Part shown: positions 45,701 through 58,100 of the stretch, piece after piece
Numbering within the stretch: the stretch's first letter is position 1
Layout: each line of letters opens with the position of its first letter
NCBI GenBank assembly: GCA_013398275.1
Contig: VZSE01002458.1
Span: 261,232-325,231 of the forward strand
Source of the DNA: Promerops cafer
Taxonomy: Eukaryota > Chordata > Aves > Passeriformes > Nectariniidae
Direction: 5' to 3'
DNA: 64,000 nucleotides
Translations under genes and position numbers: made by a program
The notes under the pieces: generated by a model
Told to the model about the DNA's origin: nothing
The model's input: the letters and a program-made list of their open reading frames with translations, nothing else
Database searches by the model: none

Positions 45701-48700
45701 CCCCATAAAGGGGCCCCAATTAAATGTGTGTCCTGTTTGATGAACCAGGAATCCATACATCCTGTAATTTTCCTTCCTTCATCCTCTTTCCCTGAGTTTC
45801 TCTGTCATATTCAGTAAAGTCTCTTTTATTGAACATCTGTTTGGTGCATAGCAAGCTTATCCAAACTCGGCAGGAAAGCACCTTTACTCCAAAATAAATT
45901 AAAACAATGTATGTGCCTCTGGCCAATAGATCATTGGATGGAAGTCGTGAATGTACATTTGTGGATATTTGATGGGAAGTTTATCATTTAAACGATGAAA
46001 ATACAGTACTTCAACATATGGATCATTCTGAGCTACTCTCTTTCCTTTCCAGTTGAAGAATCATTGTGCATTTAGAGGAATTAGACAAAATTAAGAATTT
46101 AAACTGGTCTGCTTGTAAAAGCTATTACCAAAGAGTGGAAATGCAAAAGCAAATGCAGGGGTGGAGTCTGACTGAGATATACATGGATTAAACTGGTTCA
46201 GTTTTAGGTGCTGCAAACAAAGAGCAAAACATAATAAATTAGCAAAGAGGGAATTAAAAAGTGAATTAAAGACTTAAAACAGAAATTAAAGTACATAAAA
46301 CCCCTCTGCAAGGATGGTAGTGGCCAAATAAAGCTGGGAACTCAAAATTTTTGTCTTCTCTGCTGTTTTATCCTGATTAATGAGATGAGTCCAGTGTGGT
46401 GGCCTGCAGTAGACCTTTCCTACAGCTCTGAAATTATTTTTTCCTCTTTTCACACAATATCTATGATAATTTCCTTAATGAAAAATGTTTTTTGCCCTGG
46501 AGAGTTGTGCTAGCAGGGGAGTCCTTCCCCTGCTCTCAAAACCATCTCCTAATTCCTGAGGCAATTGAGCAGCAGAAAACTCTTAACACAATTATCAGGA
46601 AATAAAATCAAGAATGTTGAACTCCAAAAGGAGCCTTGGAGTAATCAAGGTGTTCAAGATGATGCTGCAGTTTGATTTCCAGTTATTAAGACATCTTTTG
46701 GTATTTGCCAGTGTGAAAAAGATCTCCACATCTGGCCAGTTCGTGCCACTGTGCATCGTGACCCTGACACACCAAACTCATACTGCAAAATGAGTTTTAA
46801 AGCAGACACAACTAAAATTCCCCAGAGACTACAATAGATTTTCTTGCCTGAATTTTCTGCTGTCCACACTGTACAGACATTGAATCCAGATTGAAACTGT
46901 TCAATGAAACGTATTTTCTTTTCAGAATTAGTTTGCCAACATTTCTCACAAAAAGCTTTGAGCTTTCTGAACTACATTTTGCAGCTACTTTTAAACCAGA
47001 AATTATCGCCTTGTATCCAATTAGTGAACTTAGTCCATTTAAGAAGCAAGAGCATGTGTAGTAAAGTATAAATATATACTTATACATAAAAGTGTGAGTT
47101 CAATTTCTGCCATGGAAAGAGAGGTCACAGTACAACAGGCTCAGAAATTCACACAGGAATGGATCTGCTAATGACAAAAACCATTATCAGAAATAGAAGT
47201 GAAAAATAGACTTTATTGCATTTCTCTACTTAATGTGCAATAATGTCTAAAAGGTAGGATGCCAAGTAAGATTTTTGCTATTTTTATACACCTACTTCAG
47301 CCCAGTTCCCCCTCTCCATGGGTTGTCCAGCCCAGCAGGACGGGGTGCCCACGGCTGTGGGAAGATGGGCTGGGAAGGCCCAGCACTCCCATCCAGGTGG
47401 AGATTTCAATGACTCTCACTGGATTTTTTGCAGTAAAAGGAGAGTTTTTCCTGCCAAAGCAGTACAACCTCAGGCCACATTTCATTAATGTTTCACTGCA
47501 GATCTGTGCTTGGCCATGGGGCCATGGAAAGTTGCCTCCCTGGCAGGGCTTTTCCATGGGGTTTCTTGTCAGAGGCACGGAAAAGCTACTACCAGTCTTT
47601 TAAAGAAGACTTTGCCTGAGAGTCTGTAATCACTTGCCAGAGCAATCTCACCTCTGAGGGGCAGACACTTAACAATCTATTATGTCCTAATTAAGTTTGG
47701 CCGTGTTTACACTTCTTGATGATGATGCATAGAGATTAATTTACCTTTCCAGCCCTGCTGCCAGAACTTACTGCCACAGAACCTCATTGAAAATGGAAAT
47801 AGCAGTGAAGTCTCCAATTATTTTATATCACCTTAAGTCTACCAGAATTCATCATTTTATGTGCTGTTACTTTAATTTATTGGTTTATCATCTATTGAGG
47901 TAGCAGCAATTATCACAAGTCATTCTATATGTTTTAAATACGGTGGTATAATTTCCTATGGAGAAACAACCCTCCAGAACACCTTATTTACATTTTGTCA
48001 ATTTAAGGAGGCCAAAGAAAGCCATTTAATTGCTTTTGAATAAAAAGTCTTACAGAGCCACAACTAAAACTGGGTTCCTCTGACTGTCATTTGAGTTTAG
48101 AATTAAACAAGCCTGAGCTCTTCAGTGTGACCCTGATGAAATTAAGTGCAATCAGGATGAAGGCAGAACCACGATTATACAGGTTGAGCTTTACACTTTG
48201 ATTTTCTTGAAATATTGATTAGGGATGTGAATATGAATTAAAGATCTTGGCTCTGTTTCAGCAGAAGACTGGAATTTGCATTGAGATCTTGAGCACATCC
48301 ATTTTCTCCTCACTTTGACAGGTTCTGGAGTTTGCAAATCGTGCATTGGGTCACTTGCTCACCCAGGAGCTGTGGCCAGAAAAGGTGAGGGTCACATCAT
48401 GCTGCCAGGGGCTCCTGATGGAAGAAGTGCTGTTCCAGAGGAATCCTTCAGCCTGGAGCACAAAAAGTTCACCTTGGTGCGATGACACAGCTGGGAAGAT
48501 GTTATTTTTGTTTGAGTTTTCTGAATAGTGAAAGAAACTTCTCATGGCTATCCCTTCCTCCCATGGGGTCTGGAGCTCATTTTTTTTGTGGTCTGGGACA
48601 TCTCATCAATGTCTGTCAGGGCTTAGCTTGAAAGCCCTGGAAGCAAGGGAAGGATGGAGGCTGAGGACCTTTTTCACCATCCTAACAGGGGCAGGATTTT

Positions 48701-49130
48701 CTCCCTTGTATCCAATTGCCTAAAGTTGCCTGAAGCACCTTCAAAATTCCTTGAGATGAAGAGGCACTGCCAAGTCTGGTACCACAGTCCTGTCACCTAG
48801 GTGACAGTGATGAACATTCCCAAGAGTCATGGTCACCAAAGCTGTGCCAAACCTTCAGAGGGATTAAACTAAGGACAAGAATCCTTAGGAAAAAAGAGCA
48901 TAATTAGCTCATAAATTTTATTTCTCAGTGGTTATTCCCTTCCACTCTCATCCTCCACATGACAGCACTTGTGCTTCCTCCTCCTGTGACTTCCTACACA
49001 TCATTCATGGGTTGCTTTACTTATTTTTACAGAGTTGCCCTCCTTTTTTAGCCCAGCGATGCCGGCAGGAGATTTCAGAGCAGGTCAGGTTATTTAACAA
49101 GCAAACATCCTAACAAACAGCCCGTGTTTC
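42791..49130. other. Intergenic desert, third part
   Basis: About 6.3 kb without CR1 or a supportable gene. It holds the perfect hairpin at 44142-44176, a CpG-retaining stretch around 43200-43440, and a repeat-free AT-rich block at about 47640-48260 with an octamer at 48274-48281. Confidence 0.5.
44142..44176. repeat. Perfect inverted repeat, 14-bp arms, 7-nt loop
   Basis: TTTAATAATAAATT (44142-44155) is followed by the loop ATAAAAC and by the exact reverse complement AATTTATTATTAAA (44163-44176). It is all A/T in the stem and could form a cruciform or an RNA hairpin if transcribed. Confidence 0.93.
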
Positions 49131-52100
49131 CACACATCCTTGCTGGTTTATGGGGTCATGTGCAGCAGTACATGGCCAATAAACCTTTTGACCATTTGTC
49201 ACAGGTTTTATGAGCCAGAGCTTGGCTGGCTCAGATGCACCTTCCCAGGGCTGATGGCTCTGGAGAGCCACAGGCATCATTTATCCCAGCCTGGGCAGCA
49301 CCCAGCACCTCACCACAACCTGGAAATCATGGAAGGCACCTCTTTTTACCCAATCCTTGCTTTTTTCCCCAATAAGGCAAAGTCTTGGCTGCCCACTGAG
49401 TGTGAGAAGGCACCCAGAGCTTGGGGGCCACAGGCTGTGGCCCAAGCTCCTGTAGCACCACTGGGTAAATATTGGTGGGATCATCCCAGCCCATATCTGT
49501 TTGCACCCTCCTACAAGGGGTGGGCTCATGGTGCCACATCCCTGCCCCGTGATTACAGCTGGGACCTGTCACTACATAACGAGTGGGGCAATGGAGAGAA
49601 TATGAAATACCATCCATGCTATGCACAGTGGGAAATAAATCCAAGGTGAAATAGTAAATCTCCAAGGAGTTACAGAAATCCAGATAGATACCCTGGTGGA
49701 GGTGCAATTATTGTGGAGTGCAACAAGGTTTTTCTCTTATCTCTAATTTTATAGATCTGTGCAGCTGCAGCGGTCCTTGGATAGGGCACATATTTGAAAA
49801 TACTATAAATTTCACCTCCTATTTATTTCAGATTCATTGGCACTCTCTGTCTTTACTATCTCCTGGTATTTTATGCCTCAGTACTTGGAGAAAAAATGCT
49901 TTGTTTGCACTAGATGTAATATGGAAACTCTCTCTGACATTTAAACTTTAGTATCAGTTTGCCTACAGTGTTAATATCACTGAAACTGCTTATATGGATT
50001 AAATTGCCTACAGTATATAATGCCAAAATATGAACACAGCACATTTACTGATTTAAGCCCTTGAAAGAATTATTACCATTAAAATATTTAAGGTCACCTT
50101 TACAAATGCAATAAATCAGGAGGATGTCAAACAGAGAGCGTTTAAAGCTCCTGGTCTGGAGTAGCCCAGTGGGAAAATGATGGTTGATTCATTGTCGTGT
50201 GCAGACAGGGGTTTGGGTTTTGTCACACCCTTTTGGGGGACAGCCTTGGGGCTCATACCTTTTTGGGGTGCATCCTGGGGGCTCACACCCCTCTGGGTGT
50301 GGAGGACCAAGGGGACACAGCTGTTCTCACCCAAATTCTGCCACTGTTGCACCAACTCCCAGACTGGTTCCACCAGCTCCAAAGGTCTCACAGGAGGAAA
50401 GAGCAGCAAAACCTCATTTTTGTCATTAAAGCCAGACACAGCAGCTCGTGTGCCCTCGGGAGGCAGAACTGATGAGTAAGAAGATGCCATTTTCATGCAG
50501 TCAGTTTTCTGCACAGAGCAGCCTATTCATGCTACGGGTCCAGTTCTGTAAAAACCCTTATTGAGGTCAACACAATTTACTGATAATTGAAGTCAGAGGA
50601 AAGTTTTGCTTCAGTGGGAGCTGGCAAATCAAGCCTATCAGACAATTCTTTAAAAAAAAAAAAAATCATCCTTCATTATGCTTTCATCTTAAATATTAGG
50701 ATTCAGCAAATTTCCCGAGAACAACCACTGTGTAAAACTTTAATCTTTTGAGAATGGATTGGGACTGTAATTGCAAAACCCAACATCCTCCTCCTGTACC
50801 GCATTCCCTCTCTCCAAATGTCAGCATTTACTAGCAAGTTATAAATGGGGGATAAATTTGCATGTGGTTATTACTCATACTTTCATTTGTTTCCAGGTGA
50901 CTGTTTTTAATGTTTAGCACTAACCCCTTATCTACAGTGGCCCATCATAATTTACAGCATGAGGAGACAGACTAACGTTCATCACCATTGCCTGGGAAAA
51001 GTACAGGAGGATGGATAGAATCCTGCTGAAGTGGGATGGTTTTCCCAAAGGATCTTTCAGAGAAAGATGAGATTTTTGTGCTTGATTTAGTAAAATGCTC
51101 TTAAATGAAGATAACCTGGTGCTTCCTCCCAAACTAGGGGCTTTTTAAAGGCACATAATTTGTTTTCTGCCTCTTCAAAGAGGTTTATTTGGGGAGCACT
51201 GAGCCCATCCTCTTCCCACTCCCTATTCCCAGAAACTCCAACTGCACCCAGGGCAACCAAGCAACAACACTTGTGCCTTTCTTTCCAGTTTTCTCACAGG
51301 AAGAGCCTGAATTTCCTAAAAAACCACTACTAACCCTAAAGAAATGCTGCTGTCATGGGCCAGGAACGAGCAGCTCCCAAGCCTGAGCAGATGCTTTGCC
51401 GCAGGAGGAGAAACGGAGCCTGACCCTGGACTTTGGACTGCTCTATCCGTGAGATTTAACAGTTGGATAACACATTTGATAATTGAGCGTGTTAATATTT
51501 TGCAAGAGAGACTGACAAGCAGATTGTTGTCAAATCAAGGCTCCGTCAGGCTGCGGATATTGAAGTTGGCAGAGCCCAATAATTTACGGCTTTCTCCTTC
51601 AGCTTCTCATAATTTACTTCCCAGCCACTGAAGGGAAACCTGCAGCCAAAGAAAATTGATGGACTCATCATGCAGACATGACACTCCTGAAACCTCAAAT
51701 TGCTATTTTATACACATGGTGCAAAGAGGAATGATCAATGGGAACTGGAAACTCCTCATTTGCAGGAATCCTGGAGAAGCTGCACAGGACCTTTCTGCTC
51801 TCCCACTTTCCTGGGACTTTCTGGTATATTCCAAATAATTTCCATTTAGAATTTTCCTCTACCCAGTGACCTAATAACAGTGAAACCACTGACTCTAAGC
51901 CATTAGTTTATATTGGTACAGGGTCTTAGGCCCAAGTGGGTGATATTTAGCTAAAAACAGGACCCAAAGTCACTCCAACTCAGCCCAACTCATGAGTGTG
52001 ATCTCACCAAATGGAACAATACAGCTGCTCATTTTCAAGCTCAGGTTTGCATTTTTTACTAAATTCATGCCTTGACAAAGTTTTTGGGAGTTTCTCACTG

Positions 52101-55100
52101 CACATTGTGACCTCTGAATGGTCTCCATCAGCCATATATACATGGCAGTAATTTCCTTTCCAGTGCCATAATACACACCTGCAATCATGGGAACACAAAG
52201 TTTAAAAATTCCTCCATTCCTTCCAGAGAAAATAGAAAATCAAGAATTGTTTGTATAAATAAAACCACAGAGGTTTCCAGATATAAAATGGGATTACTGG
52301 GACATAACAGCAGTTACTGAAAACAGGACAGGGCTGGGGGCTGATGTTTCCCAACTGAGTAAAGTCAATTTTTACACCATTATGTGCACACTCTTTTAGA
52401 ATCTGTGTGCCCAAATACATCATTACTGTCTGCAAATTTATCTGAGTAGAACCTACCTCAGGCTCCAGAGTGAAACTTGGTGATGTCCCTGGGAAGGAAC
52501 CGAGGCTGGTGCAAAGGCAGCCAAGCTCTTCCCAAAGCTTCCGTCAGCTGCTTGGAGAGAGGCTCAGGCAGCAACGCCACAAAGAGGGTGGGGGAACTCA
52601 CTGAAACTCCACAAACACATCCAGAACCTACAGAAAAATGCCACTGACTGTATTTTCCTAAGAAACTAAGCCCAGGGAGAGGCAGAAAATTTTGCTTCAG
52701 CAGGGAAATAAAGAAAACGAAATAAAGGCTTGGCTTTGGTCGCCAAGACAAAGAGTTTTTACACCCATAAATGTGCATGGATGTGAATAAACCTGTGGAT
52801 TCAGGAGGGCTACAACACATCTCAATAACCTCAGGCTGAGGTACCTGCCTGAACTGAGCTTTAATGTGTATTTAGGTTTGTGTTGCTTAGAACTTGTTTC
52901 AAGGTGTTTTTATTTGTGCTCCTTAGAAACTTGTTGAAATGGGGTCTTTTACAAGTTTGCCATATTTTAGCTGTGCTGTTCACTCATTGGATCTGTGGTA
53001 AAATTATCACTCTTTTCTTGGGCCTTTTCATCCGTAGTAAAGGTGCTGTAGGATAAAAAGCACAGCTTATGCCACAGAAGAGAAAAAACATTCTTATGGT
53101 CCAAAAACAGAAGGCAGCAGAAAAACTAAAGCAAAGACCTCTTTTCTGAAAATGCAGAATCACTCCCAGTCTGACCTCACAACCTTTTACCCACTGTATG
53201 TTGCAAAAACAAAAGGAGGAGTTTGGAAATAACACAAACACACTTGGAAATAACAGATATTTAACCCTTATTTCAACAAGCAGATTTCATTTTACTGCAT
53301 TGGTCCGCACCAACAGCCAAACTGAATCTGGCCAGCACAAACTTATAACAATGCACATTTAAAACATATTTTTAACCATCATAGAATGGCTCTGCACAAT
53401 CCCCCAGATCACACCATGTTAGTAAACACTACTCTGTAATTTTTGCAGTGTTTCAAATGGAACAAAATATACTTCTTTTTTTTAAAAGTTTTCAGAGATC
53501 AACTGAGGTGAACCTGCTTGAAAAACATGGTAAGCTTCAAATCAAATACCACAGTTCTAAGAAATCCATTAACCGTTCACATCTAAACCTCAGCCTTCCA
53601 TGCTTCACCCTATAATGCACATTGTTGTCAATTTTTGTCTTATTTACCCCCTGCTAATAGCTGGGCTCAATTCCAAGAAACTTAAGACAATTGTGGAGAG
53701 ATGCAGATCTAACATTCTTCAAGCTGACAGCCAATAGTTCTGAGCATTTAATTCCCGAGACGGAAGAATCTCCAAATCCTGCTTTTGTAATTCACCCGGG
53801 AAAACGCATCAGAGCCAAACTGTGTCTGTGCAGCCTGACTGAAAATGTTTTTGTTTGATCCAAGTTGTATCTTTCTTGGCAGATTTGTAGGGGCTGATCC
53901 TGGCTGACTGGGGTGTTTTAATGGGAAGCTCAGCACTAAACTCCTGATGAATTATCATTCTATTGTAACCATCAGGATCTGTCCTCAGCACAGCTGAGGT
54001 AAAGGTTCATCCTTTTACCCTCATTAAAGTTTAGGCAGCTCTGCCAAATTCCACCAGACATGGCATGTGTGACATGGCTAATGACTCCTCTAAACTTGGA
54101 GTCAAAGTCTTCCAGTGGGAAATGCTCCATCTTTGTGTGTTTGCCCCCAAGCAGCAGCACAGGGATAAATAAATAAATAAATAGCATTACTCCGTTCACT
54201 CAGGTTGGAAATTTAAGCAGCTAAACACAGCTCTGAAAGTTGTGCAATGTTTCTGCTTGGATTTGTAAGGGGTTTATGCTTAAAGCAGAAAACATGAAGG
54301 GTCAGGGACCTCCCTCCTCCTTTTAAGGAGATAACACCAATGATCAGCCCCAAAACACTTGCTCGGATCCTCAGGGCCGTGGGGCAAAAACACATCCTGG
54401 GGCTGAGCTTCAGCCACTGGGGATCAGGTGGGTTTGCCTGAACCTCACATGGTCCTTCTGCTCATCTTGCTTCTCTCCTGATCTGTCTAGTCCTCGTGTA
54501 GCTCCTGAGCCACCTATCCTGGTTCAATGTGATGCAAATGGAATTATTCATCTTTCTTCCCCAGGCTGACTGGACTTATAAGTACCTAAAAATTGTGGAA
54601 AATACCACCACACTATCTGTGCCAGCACCACCACACTAATTGCCTTTTCATTCTTTAGCCTGCTTTTTAGCAATATTGACTTTACATCCACTTGTGAATC
54701 TCCCTGTGTTTATGCCTCCAGGCTATGCTGAAGTCCCAGATTTTATTTCCCTCTGTGATACGACTAAAACATGCCCTTCTCTGTTCATCCATCAGCAAAC
54801 CATCAGCATTTTGTGTCTCCACAGGACCCCTCTGGACCCCCAGATACCAGCCAGGCCCATCTGCTGCTCACAGCCAGAGCAGGTTGCTGAGGATCTGGTC
54901 CAGTCAAGCTCTGGACTTTTCTACCTCACCCAGTTCTGTGTTGGGATGCCAATAGTTTCAAGAAACCTATTTTCTCCATTCATCCAAATAACCCTACACA
55001 TGTGGGAGGAGTGACAGGATTCTTCTTTAAATCCAGCTGCGAAATTTTCCTTCTTTGGCACGGCCACAGAATGATTTGACGTGGGTCAAATTTATGATGT

Positions 55101-58100
55101 GTAGGCAATTAATATTTCGCTTGGTATTTCCTTGTACAACGCTAATTACATCCCAGTCTTTCATCCTGGACTGGAGTTTGCTGTCATGAAGCACTAACAC
55201 AGATCCATCCCAGGCCACAGCTAAAGCATCCACGGGTGGTCATACAGAAGAATAATTAATCACCCCATTTTGCAAGTGAGTCATTAACTGCTGACACAGG
55301 TTTTCATCCAAATCCTGGGATTCTGGGGCACTCCATATCAGCAGCTGGAGACTTTGACTGGCATTTTCCTTATTTCAGTATCATGAGCTGTATTAATTTT
55401 GTGTGCTTTGCTCCTTGTACAATTCAGTATCTAGAGAGATTGGACAGAGTTTTTTTCCTGTGTTTATGCAGGTCCACCCTTGTCTGGAACATCTGTGCAC
55501 TGCTGTTCTCATGTTTGCCAACACAGAGGTTTAGTGTCTCCTGGAGGAGCCCCAAACTCCAGCTTCCATTCCTATCCTACTGTAAAAATAATCTATTTGG
55601 AAAATTTACCTAAATTAGGTAAAGATTCTCCAATGAAATATTCAGGAGCCTACAAAATGCTTTGCTTTTACTGGAAACAAATGTTTTGCTTTGCCTTACA
55701 CTGAAATCAAACCTTTGGTCCGGAGGAGAAGAAAATCAGGATAAATCCTTTCTAGAGCAGACTATGCCCCATCGTGTTTATCCACGAGAAACTTGCCCTT
55801 TGCAGGAGACCTTGTCTTCAACAGCTCCTGACTCCTGCTGACTGCACAGCTTGGAAAAGGGTGTACAAAAAATTAATATATTGTTGAAAAGCTGCCAGCT
55901 GGATGCTTTGGCCACCTCTGGGAATCCCTTCCTTTGATGAAAAATAAATATTTACAGTTAAATAAAACCTTGAATTATTTTGGAATAATTCTTTCAAACA
56001 GCAGTGCTACTGTAGAGCGTGAAAGGACTCAAAAACCCCCAGTTGGTTCATTTTTTAACTTCAAAGTTTGATGGATACACTCTAAATCCAAGATAAAGTA
56101 CATTTAGGCCAAAAGGTTTGAAAGGTGATCTCTGATCTTAGTGTGGTTCTCCATCATCAGTTCATAAAAATGCTTGGCAAGGTGTTCAGTATCTGTGGGT
56201 CTGTTTCTTTCCAGGTAACTTTATGGAGCTGATCCAGTTCCCTGTAAAATCATCAGGGAATTGGGCACTGCCTTTACTGCAAATTCTGAGAGAGAAATGG
56301 CTGAAAGTTTCAACTGGTGCAAATCAGGGCTGTTCTGTTAAAGTCAGCATTTGGACTCTGTTCATGGCTTTTTGGGATGTATCAAATAAACTCTTCATTT
56401 CCTTGAGAAATGCCAGGGCTTCAGAACTAAAAGAAAATAAACCTGATTTCCGCTGAAAACCAGGATTTGCCAAAATAATTTCTCAAATCCAGTATTGCAA
56501 GGTGCAAAGATATTTAAATACCATCAATTATGCCTTATGTTATACCACGGAAAATATCAGTCATCCAACTGATATTAATATCTCAATTTAACAAAATACA
56601 CTGTTGAAAGAGTGGTTAAATTTGCCCTTCAGCTCTAGGTATGATGGCACAAAAATCAAGAAGATTAACTTCTCTATAAACATCTCATTTAAGATCTTAA
56701 ACCCCTCAATAAACCTGACAATAATAAATAATTTTTGGTGTCTTTCAGTAGCTCATGAGACAAAAGAGCCAATACAACATGTCCCAAGCTCACTGTGCTG
56801 AGTGAATGAGCAGGATGTCCCTTGGCATTGGTGACAACAGTGTAAAAACTTTCTGCCACCACAGTGAGATGACTCAAGGAATCAGGTGCCCCAGGAACTG
56901 CCATATCTACTATTTGCCCCCAAAATCAGCTGCATCAGGAGTATATTTTTATGGATCTTGCTGACCATAGCGTATTTGTGATTGTTGGGCACCTGTTCCC
57001 ATCAAAAAAGCTTTGGTTCTACCAGGTCTTGATTAAAATTAAGACAGTTTTTCTCTCTCAGAACATAATTGGTAAAATTGGAAATATTTCTTGCTGTAGT
57101 AGCCAGACTGCCCCTCCTTACCTCAGGGCTGTGTATTCTCCTATCAGAATCATCTTTAAATAAATTTGGGAGATGATCCATGAGGAAAAGTTCAAATTTC
57201 AGTTCCTGGAGATTTGGAGGACTTACGCATTTCTTACTCTTGGGTTAAGTGGTGGAGATTTTATAGAGATGGTTCCTGAACAGCATTTTTGGATCTCTGA
57301 AAGGTCATCAGACTCACAGCGTGGTGGGTGACTGTGAATTCACTGCCAGTTGGAAGAATTTATAGAGCTCCTGCCCAAGAAGAGAGCCAGGCTGTGGGAA
57401 TGATGGGTGTTTATGGCTGTAGGGATCTCCAGCAGAACTGGATCTACCAGGAATGCTGACCAAAGGGATGAGGTCCTGGTTTGGGTCTCTCTCCACTCCC
57501 AAAATCAGGGAATTTGTGCCTTTCTGTTGGACACTGGAGGCCATCACCCCAAACAGAGTGTCCATCATCCTGGTGATCCCACCCAGATGTAGTTCTTATT
57601 ACCATGGAATATCTCCTTATATAATGACATTTGTTAGGTACTTTCCATGGAATGTGAGAACAACACTCTGTCAACACTTGATCTGGGATGAGGACAGCAC
57701 AGCAGTCTTGGATCAGCTCTGATGTTCCACTTGTGTACCTGTGGCAGGGGACAATGTGGGTGGGCATAGCTTTGTCCTCTCCCTCACACCTGTCACACCT
57801 CGGTGTCACCCACGGGCTGCACAAGGGACAGGGATCAACTCCCTACCATCACCACCTGGCAGCAGAATAACAAATATTAAGTGGTTTCAGCTGGTATTTT
57901 TCAGCTGAAGGAGTGAGAGAGCTGACCACTGAGTTGTTATGTCAGCATGCCATGACAGCAGTGTCTGTGCAGGACAGAGCCCTGCAGGTGACAAACAGCT
58001 TCCCTGGTAAACACCAGCTGGGAAACTCCTACACAACGCTCACAGTTTAGGTTTCTTTACATCCATCCTTACGTGCTGGCAGTTTAAGCCCTCAGGGTTT

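Noticed and set aside
49140..49649. Calling the 169-codon frame a protein-coding gene
   Set aside because: No domain, promoter or splice evidence. Kept only as a finding.
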